From contig NZ_LT629757.1 of the NCBI RefSeq assembly GCF_900104965.1, positions 2,604,001 through 2,668,000 on the forward strand: 64,000 bases of DNA, in the 5' to 3' direction. Within the stretch, counting starts at the first letter, position 1, and each line of letters begins with the position of its first letter. Both the position numbers and the translations under genes were made by a program. The DNA comes from Nocardioides scoriae. GTDB taxonomy: Bacteria; Actinomycetota; Actinomycetes; Propionibacteriales; Nocardioidaceae. Shown piece after piece: positions 63,214 through 64,000 of this stretch. The notes beneath the pieces are model-generated. The model was not told the DNA's origin and did not search any database. It saw only the letters and a program-made list of their open reading frames with translations.

Positions 63214-64000
63214 ATGTTCCGCAACCGCATGCCCCGCTACGAGGTCCTCTCGCAGGACGCCATGGCCACCCTCGACAAGGGGTGGCGACGGCTCGTGTCC
63301 GAGCTGGGGGTGGAGTTCATGAGCCAGCGCGCGCTCGACCTGCTCGGCGCCGCCGGCCAGAAGATCGAGGGCGACAAGGTCTTCTTCGACCCCGACTGGA
63401 TCCTCGAGCAGGTGGCCAAGGCGCCCCGGGAGTTCGACCTGCAGGCCCGCAACCCCGCGCACGACCTGCACATCGGCGGCGACGCGATGGCCTTCGGCGC
63501 GGTCTACGGCCCGCCGTTCGTCCGCGAGGGGCAGGTGCGGCGCGACGCCACCATGGAGGACTTCCGCAACTTCACCAAGCTGGCCCAGTCGTTCCCCACG
63601 CTCGACTCCGCCGGCGGCGTCATCTGCGAGCCCAACGACGCCCCGCTCGACAGCCGCCACCTCGACATGACCTACGCGCTGGCGACGCTGACCGACAAGC
63701 CCTTCATGGGCAACGTCGTCTCGGGCCCCAACGCGATCGACACCATCGAGCTGACCTCGATCCTGCTCGGCGGCGGCCAGGGCCGCGAGGCCGGCCGCGC
63801 CAGGATGGAGCAGACCCCCGCGCTGATCTCGCTCATCAACTGCAACTCCCCGCTGCGCTGGGACGACCGGATGCTCGACTCGCTGTTCGAGTACGCCGAG
63901 GCCAACCAGGCGGTCGTGCTCACGCCCTTCATCCTCATGGGCGCGATGAGCCCGGTGACGATCCCGGCGGCGCTGGTCCAGCAGATCGCCGAGGCGCTCA
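63214..64000 (+). CDS. MttB superfamily methyltransferase, trimethylamine/betaine type (5' part)
   Basis: 262 codons are visible; the gene runs off the window. It begins MFRNRMPRYEVLSQD, with LGVEFMSQRALDLL, GAVYGPPFVREGQVRR, GGVICEPNDAPLDSRHLDMTYAL and FILMGAMSPVTIPAAL, the MttB/MtgB pattern. AGGAG lies 5 nt before the ATG. It cleaves a methyl group from a quaternary or tertiary amine onto Co(I). The pyrrolysine position of true MttB (near residue 334) is not covered, so it cannot be excluded, but no amber occurs in the visible part. Probably non-Pyl (MtgB-like). Confidence 0.93.
   Translation, partial: MFRNRMPRYEVLSQDAMATLDKGWRRLVSELGVEFMSQRALDLLGAAGQKIEGDKVFFDPDWILEQVAKAPREFDLQARNPAHDLHIGGDAMAFGAVYGPPFVREGQVRRDATMEDFRNFTKLAQSFPTLDSAGGVICEPNDAPLDSRHLDMTYALATLTDKPFMGNVVSGPNAIDTIELTSILLGGGQGREAGRARMEQTPALISLINCNSPLRWDDRMLDSLFEYAEANQAVVLTPFILMGAMSPVTIPAALVQQIAEAL

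Overview
The window is one contiguous piece of a very GC-rich actinobacterial chromosome. GTG starts, stop/start overlaps of the ATGA and GTGA type, a WhiB regulator and paired Get3-like ATPases all point to Actinobacteria. Gene content and order fit Nocardioides or a close relative in the Nocardioidaceae; that placement is inference from sequence style and synteny, not from a search. No prophage, integrase, transposase, CRISPR array or rRNA operon was seen.

Layout. 1-13.4 kb is a housekeeping block with the order known from Mycobacterium tuberculosis Rv3677c-Rv3683: MBL hydrolase, Nudix hydrolase, RidA, a 51-aa DUF4177 protein, [alpha/beta hydrolase, old yellow enzyme and 3-oxoacid CoA-transferase inserted], two Get3-like ATPases, a WhiB4-like protein, a PonA2-like penicillin-binding protein, YqeY and a metallophosphoesterase, then tRNA-Pro(CGG). 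14.7-21 kb carries a leftward series dnaX-ybaB-recR-DUF5063-lysC-asd, followed by the SRP RNA and tRNA-Ser(GGA). 21.4-31 kb holds a ZIP-like membrane protein, an SRPBCC protein, a sugar-type ABC importer without its own ATPase, TspO, an MpaB-like DUF2236 protein, a HerA-like ATPase and a LytR_C protein. 30.6-41.8 kb holds a CPA1 antiporter, an unusual two-module sensor kinase with its response regulator, an Eis-like acetyltransferase, an aminotransferase, two paralogous secreted proteins separated by a repeat-rich spacer, and a PhoX-family protein behind a CRP/GlxR-like site.

Two catabolic systems dominate the right third. 41.8-51.9 kb is a leftward, tightly overlapped operon: TetR, TIGR03084, AtuA-like protein, acyl-CoA dehydrogenase, acyl-CoA carboxylase beta and alpha subunits, a second acyl-CoA dehydrogenase and an enoyl-CoA hydratase. 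This is the logic of acyclic-terpene or leucine-type degradation. 57.2-64 kb is a corrinoid-dependent one-carbon transfer island: an MttB-family methyltransferase (cut by the window edge) diverging from IclR, corrinoid protein, MtgA-like pterin methyltransferase, RACo/RamA-type reductive activator, DUF1638 and methylenetetrahydrofolate reductase. Together these could demethylate a quaternary amine such as a betaine, pass the methyl group through cobalamin to folate and oxidise it.

Regulatory texture. At least ten start codons sit 6-7 nt after a TAnnnT hexamer, the signature of leaderless transcripts; this decided several start choices. Several convergent gene pairs are separated by strong GC hairpins without a U-tract. 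Two intergenic spacers (39.3-39.5 kb and 57.0-57.24 kb) are built of repeats, and a third repeat family has entered the AtuA-like coding sequence.
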